Source: Verrucomicrobiales bacterium (lineage in GTDB: Bacteria; Verrucomicrobiota; Verrucomicrobiia; Verrucomicrobiales; DEV007). Taken from it: a stretch of DNA of 9,803 nt. This document shows positions 7,131 through 9,803 of the stretch, piece after piece. The stretch is from NCBI GenBank assembly GCA_007123695.1, contig SLGN01000004.1:1-9803 (forward strand), read 5' to 3'. How positions within the stretch are numbered: the stretch's first letter is position 1; each line of letters opens with the position of its first letter. The translations under genes were made by a program, and so were the position numbers. The notes under the pieces were generated by a model that did not search any database, was not told the DNA's origin, and saw only the letters and a program-made list of their open reading frames with translations.

Positions 7131-7148
7131 GGTCCGGGACACCGGCCC
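7131..7148 (+). terminator. GC-rich hairpin after the sulfatase gene
   Basis: GG-T-CCGG (7131-7137) and CCGG-C-CC (7142-7148) pair with one mismatch around a 4-base loop (GACA), 19 bp after the sulfatase stop, and are followed by GTTT. This could be a weak terminator, but there is no real T-tract. Confidence 0.3.
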
Positions 7149-7277
7149 GTTTGCCGACCTTTGCAAGATTTACGGAAAGGGTGGCAAGCATAGCTCCGCA
7201 GGCGAGTCGCTCTCTCGTACCGCAAGAAATCCGTGGCGGCCAGTCGGGTTCTCATTTATTTTACTGTTTCGAAAATT

Positions 7278-8786
7278 ATGGCCTTCCTAACTTTATCTCG
7301 CCGCGTTTGGCTCCTCGCCTTGGCTCTCCCGGCCAGTTCCTTTCCGGCGCGGGCCGAGTATCTCCCGGCCAAAGCCAAGGTGCCGGAGCCGCTCCGGGAG
7401 TTCCGGGCCGCGTGGATCGCCACCGTCCACAACCTCGACTGGCCCTCCAAGCCGGGCCTGCCGCCTGCGCAGCAGCGGGCCGAAATGCTGGCTCTGCTCG
7501 ATCTTGCCGCCGCCTCCGGCCTCAACGCCGTCGTCCTCCAGGTCCGCACCGAGTGCGACGCCTTCTACGCCTCCCGCCTCGAGCCGTGGTCCTTCTTTCT
7601 TTCCGGACAGATGGGAACCGGTCCCGCCGACGGCTACGACCCGCTCGCCTTCGCCGTGGCCGAGGCCCACAAGCGCGGCCTCGAGCTGCACGCTTGGTTC
7701 AACCCGTTCCGCGCCAGCGCCACGGAGCGGTCGGCCAAGTCGTCGGGGCACATCAGCCGCACCCATTCCTCCCTGATGCTTTCCTCGGGATCGATGAAAT
7801 GGGCCAACCCTGCTTCGGATTTCGTGCGCCAGCGCGCCATCGAGGTGATGATCGACGTCGCCAAGCGCTACGACGTCGACGGCATCCACATCGACGACTA
7901 CTTCTATCCCTATCCCAAGACCGTCAACGGAAAGCCCGTCGACCAGTTCGACGATTCCGCCGCCTACCGGGCCTACCGTTCCAAGGACGGCAAGCTGGAG
8001 CTGCGCGACTGGCGCCGCGACAACATCAACCAGTTCGTCCGCAACGCCTATTCATCGATCAAGTCGACGAAGTCGCACGTCCGCTTCGGCATCAGCCCCT
8101 TCGGGATCTGGCGGCCCGGCCACCCCTCCAGCGTCAAGGCGGGGCTCGACGCCTACAACGACATCTCCGCCGACTCGCGTCTCTGGCTCAACCAGGGCTG
8201 GCTCGACTACTTCTCTCCCCAGCTCTACTGGCGCATCGGTTCCGACCAGGACTACACCGCCCTCTACCGCTGGTGGTCGGGCGAGAACAAGCAGAACCGC
8301 CACCTCTTTCCCGGCATCGCCTCGAGCCGCATTCTCAGCTCCGAGGACCGCAACCGACCCTCCACCGAGACGGTCCGGCAGATCGAAGTGACGCGCCGGA
8401 ACCCCGCCTCGGGCGGTCCTGGCCACATCCACTGGAGCATCGAGGCGATCAAGAAGGACCGCGGCGGCCTGCGCTCGCGATTCCGCGAAGTCTACGCAGA
8501 GAGCGCCCTGCCCCCGGCCGCCCCCTGGCTGGGGGCCGGCCCTCCCGGGCATGTCTACGTGGCCCCTTCGGAATCCGGCGGACGCCTCGAGCTCTTCTTC
8601 AAGCCCGAGCCCAGCGCCCGCTGGCGGCTCATCCAAGTCCGCCACGGCAACAACTGGTCGACCCTGCGGCTCATGCCCGCCGCCGAGGAATCCATCCTGC
8701 TGCCCGACGCGCCCTCCGCCGTCGCCATCCGCCACGTCGGACCCTCCGGCATCCTTTCCGTCCCCACGATTTTGGAAAAGCGCTGA
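7278..8786 (+). CDS. Exported GHL10 (DUF187) family glycoside hydrolase
   Basis: The ATG at 7278 gives 502 residues and a well-formed signal peptide (MAFLTLSRRVW, then LLALALPASS, cleavage after PARA at about 26). A GTG at 7233 would add 15 residues ahead of it and is less likely. The TIM-barrel glycosyl-hydrolase-like family 10 domain spans about residues 38-350: FRAAWIATVHNLDWPS (42-57), ELHAWFNPFRA (136-146), DGIHIDDYFYPYP (201-213; D206/D207 are plausible active-site acids), and the later SPQLYWRIGS. Residues about 405-502 look like a beta-sandwich (FnIII/Ig-like) tail, as in relatives. E. coli DigH (YddW), of this family, cleaves peptidoglycan strands lacking stem peptides; other substrates are possible. 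It follows the sulfatase by 166 bp and converges on the rtcR remnant. No Shine-Dalgarno sequence is visible; the 30 bases before the ATG are markedly AT-rich. Confidence 0.92.
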   Translation: MAFLTLSRRVWLLALALPASSFPARAEYLPAKAKVPEPLREFRAAWIATVHNLDWPSKPGLPPAQQRAEMLALLDLAAASGLNAVVLQVRTECDAFYASRLEPWSFFLSGQMGTGPADGYDPLAFAVAEAHKRGLELHAWFNPFRASATERSAKSSGHISRTHSSLMLSSGSMKWANPASDFVRQRAIEVMIDVAKRYDVDGIHIDDYFYPYPKTVNGKPVDQFDDSAAYRAYRSKDGKLELRDWRRDNINQFVRNAYSSIKSTKSHVRFGISPFGIWRPGHPSSVKAGLDAYNDISADSRLWLNQGWLDYFSPQLYWRIGSDQDYTALYRWWSGENKQNRHLFPGIASSRILSSEDRNRPSTETVRQIEVTRRNPASGGPGHIHWSIEAIKKDRGGLRSRFREVYAESALPPAAPWLGAGPPGHVYVAPSESGGRLELFFKPEPSARWRLIQVRHGNNWSTLRLMPAAEESILLPDAPSAVAIRHVGPSGILSVPTILEKR

Positions 8787-8788
8787 CG

Positions 8789-8805
8789 CCCGCTGGGCGA
8801 GCGGG
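8789..8805. terminator. Hairpin between convergent genes, possible bidirectional terminator
   Basis: CCCGCT (8789-8794) and AGCGGG (8800-8805) form a perfect 6-bp stem with a 5-base loop, starting 3 bp after the GHL10 gene stop and lying 20 bp from the rtcR remnant's stop. The position suits a bidirectional terminator, but neither side has a T-run. Confidence 0.35.
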
Positions 8806-8824
8806 GGCGGAATGGGGCCGCCTC

Positions 8825-9025
8825 TTAGGCCACCTGCTCCCAGTTCAGTCCGTAGCGCGCCAGATACTTCCGCAGCCGGTCGGCGTCGTTCGGCTTCGCC
8901 TTTTTCGCCCGCGTGGCCGCAAAGAGCTTCCGGCCGGCGGCGGAAAGGGATCGGCTCTCGCGGCAGACGCCGACGACGTAGTCGAGCTGGACGAGGTCGA
9001 AAGGGTCGATCTCGTCTAAAAAGCT
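8825..9025 (-). pseudogene. rtcR: 3' remnant of rtcR, sigma-54-dependent RNA-repair regulator
   Basis: Reading leftward to TAA at 8827-8825, the frame encodes SFLDEIDPFDLVQLDYVV, then VCRESRSLSAAGRKLFAATR and NDADRLRKYLARYGLNWEQV. This matches the conserved C-terminal segment of RtcR (E. coli has IDLFDRMQLEHV, SLSAAGRQLF and VNDADRLRKYLARFGL). RtcR is the CARF-AAA+ activator that switches on rtcBA RNA-ligase/cyclase genes. Only about 65 of the roughly 530 residues remain, with no start codon and no AAA+ domain. Upstream the frame stops at a TGA at 9091-9089, and recognisable homology fades at about 9025. The 181-aa gene on the same strand ends at 9016, overlapping the remnant. The most likely cause is insertion or recombination that replaced the rest of the gene; the 5' part may lie beyond the right edge. 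Confidence 0.85.
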
Positions 9026-9561
9026 CGGAACCTGGAAGTGTAGATCCCTGAAATCCGGCTGATCAAGGCCGAATAGGAAAGGATGGCATCAATAGAGGTG
9101 CCGTCCTCAAGCTGATCCACGATTTCGACCTTGGAACCGTCGTTGCGGCAGTTCAGGAACACGGTGCCGACCGATTTCCGCAAGAGACGAGGAAGCGTCG
9201 CCAACAAGGCACTTTCGTCTTGGTCCAGAACGATCCCGTACTTTTCGACCAAACCCTCGAAGTCTTCCGACGAGGGTTCCGAGTCGTTGCCCGGTATGCA
9301 GACGACCAAATCGAGATTCTTTTTTCGGTTCACGCGGAAGTCTCGCATCTCGTGGTTGATGCCGAAGCCGATCTTGCCTGCAGCAGCGTGCTCCCGAAGC
9401 AACGGGCACAAGGCCAGGAGGTCGAAAACGATTCCCCAACAGGCCGCTTTGCTGTGGGCGTCGCTCCGAGAATGGTACTGCCAGTCTCGCTGAACCCGGC
9501 CTTTCGACCGAATCGCCCCGGCGCTGACCGACCTGACGAAAATGTGGTCGCCGCGGGTCAT
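9016..9561 (-). CDS. 181-aa protein of unknown function, possibly nuclease-like
   Basis: ATG at 9561-9559 overlaps the upstream gene's TGA (ATGA), which fixes the start and implies coupled translation; the stop is TAG 9018-9016. No signal peptide or membrane segment is visible. Residues 27-90 look strongly conserved in style: WQYHSRSDAHSKAACWGIVF (27-46), GKIGFGINHEMRDF (62-75) and RKKNLDLVVCIPG (79-91). The E71 and D84-L-V pattern could fit the first half of a PD-(D/E)XK nuclease core, and I have a vague memory of such proteins in restriction-like loci. No E-x-K element follows, however. After about residue 130 (KSVGTVFLNC) the sequence changes character, so the end may be replaced or degenerate. 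It looks less GC-rich than the core genes, and it ends inside the rtcR remnant. A restriction or defence role is a guess. Confidence 0.65.
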   Translation of the reverse strand: MTRGDHIFVRSVSAGAIRSKGRVQRDWQYHSRSDAHSKAACWGIVFDLLALCPLLREHAAAGKIGFGINHEMRDFRVNRKKNLDLVVCIPGNDSEPSSEDFEGLVEKYGIVLDQDESALLATLPRLLRKSVGTVFLNCRNDGSKVEIVDQLEDGTSIDAILSYSALISRISGIYTSRFRAF

Positions 9562-9803
9562 CGGTTCAATGAAGCCCGCAGCGCCGGGGCTGCGGGCTCG
9601 GTTCTCTCGCGATGCTTGATCAAAGCCTCCAGAAACTCTTTCGGATAGCGCAGACCTCCAGAAAGAAGCCTCGAAGTGAATCCCGAAATAGCGCGGTGCG
9701 AAAGTGGAACGGGGGGGTAGGCAAGGAATTTCTCCAGCGGAACGCGCTTCGCGTGCATCGGATACATGGAGACCTGAGACTCGAAACGGCCCGCGCCGGG
9801 CGC
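9558..9803 (-). CDS. C-terminal end of an unidentified protein, 5' end beyond window
   Basis: The frame is open from the right edge to TGA at 9560-9558, 81 residues. Methionines at 9767 and 9758 are internal, since in-frame residues (GRFESQVS) precede them. The segment reads HAKRVPLEKFLAYPPVPLSH, then RAISGFTSRLLSGGLRYPKE, and ends in a charged helix and an Ala/Pro tail. I do not recognise the family. The 4-bp overlap with the 181-aa gene makes the two a translational unit. If the downstream protein is an endonuclease, a DNA methyltransferase here would be the natural expectation, but none of its catalytic motifs are in view. Confidence 0.6.
   Translation of the reverse strand, partial: APGAGRFESQVSMYPMHAKRVPLEKFLAYPPVPLSHRAISGFTSRLLSGGLRYPKEFLEALIKHRERTEPAAPALRASLNR

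Noticed and set aside
4241..7255. A stop-free 1004-codon frame on the minus strand, antisense to the oxidoreductase and sulfatase genes
   Set aside because: It spans two well-identified plus-strand genes, has low-complexity Gly/Val/Ala/Asp-rich content and no recognisable domain. In GC-rich DNA the antisense frame of real genes often lacks stops.
7233..7277. GTG at 7233 as the start of the GHL10 protein
   Set aside because: ATG 7278 gives a standard signal peptide; starting at 7233 would add a second hydrophobic stretch before the charged n-region and lacks a ribosome-binding site.
7151..9019. A long plus-strand frame (622 codons) overlapping the GHL10 gene and rtcR remnant
   Set aside because: It has Arg/Pro/Ala-rich shadow composition; the GHL10 motifs and signal peptide lie in a different frame and the RtcR motifs on the other strand.
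1..9803. CRISPR arrays, rRNA, complete tRNA, insertion-sequence transposases or an integrase
   Set aside because: No regularly spaced direct repeats, RNA gene folds, or transposase/integrase motifs were seen on either strand.

Overview
The window is GC-rich DNA with tightly packed genes, long signal-peptide proteins and almost no Shine-Dalgarno sequences. A lipoprotein, a Gfo/Idh/MocA oxidoreductase, a heparan-sulfamidase-like sulfatase and a GHL10 glycoside hydrolase lie together. This content suggests a glycan-degrading member of the Verrucomicrobiota or a relative in the PVC group. That is inferred from gene content and gene style; no marker gene is present.

Layout. At 1-2300 (+) is the 3' part of a long TPR-like helical-repeat protein. 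At 2443-3183 (+) is a vapBC-type toxin-antitoxin operon. Its promoter and operator are clear, but both genes carry a lesion: an in-frame amber codon in the antitoxin, and a 4-bp AACC repeat expansion that frameshifts the PIN toxin. At 3189-3341 (-) is a 50-codon ORF that may be a gene remnant. At 3385-4260 (+) is an unidentified 291-aa lipoprotein, followed after 10 bp by a Gfo/Idh/MocA oxidoreductase (4271-5518). Next come an exported SGSH-like sulfatase (5591-7111) and an exported GHL10/DUF187 glycoside hydrolase (7278-8786).

From 8787 to the right edge the strand switches. A start-less 3' remnant of rtcR (sigma-54 activator of RNA-repair genes) reads leftward from about 9025 to 8825. Directly upstream of it on the same strand are two genes coupled by an ATGA overlap: a 181-aa protein of unknown function (9016-9561) and the C-terminal 81 residues of another protein that leaves the window (9558-9803). 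These look less GC-rich than the core genes and probably belong to an accessory element that displaced most of rtcR. A restriction-modification-like or other defence role is possible but not shown.

How the genes may work together: the sulfatase and GHL10 enzyme are both exported and could act outside the cytoplasm on N- or O-sulfated amino-sugar glycans or on peptidoglycan-like strands, with the oxidoreductase handling a released sugar in the cytoplasm. This is inference from adjacency. The best leads are the doubly damaged vapBC with a potentially reversible repeat-tract lesion, and the two-gene module abutting the rtcR remnant.
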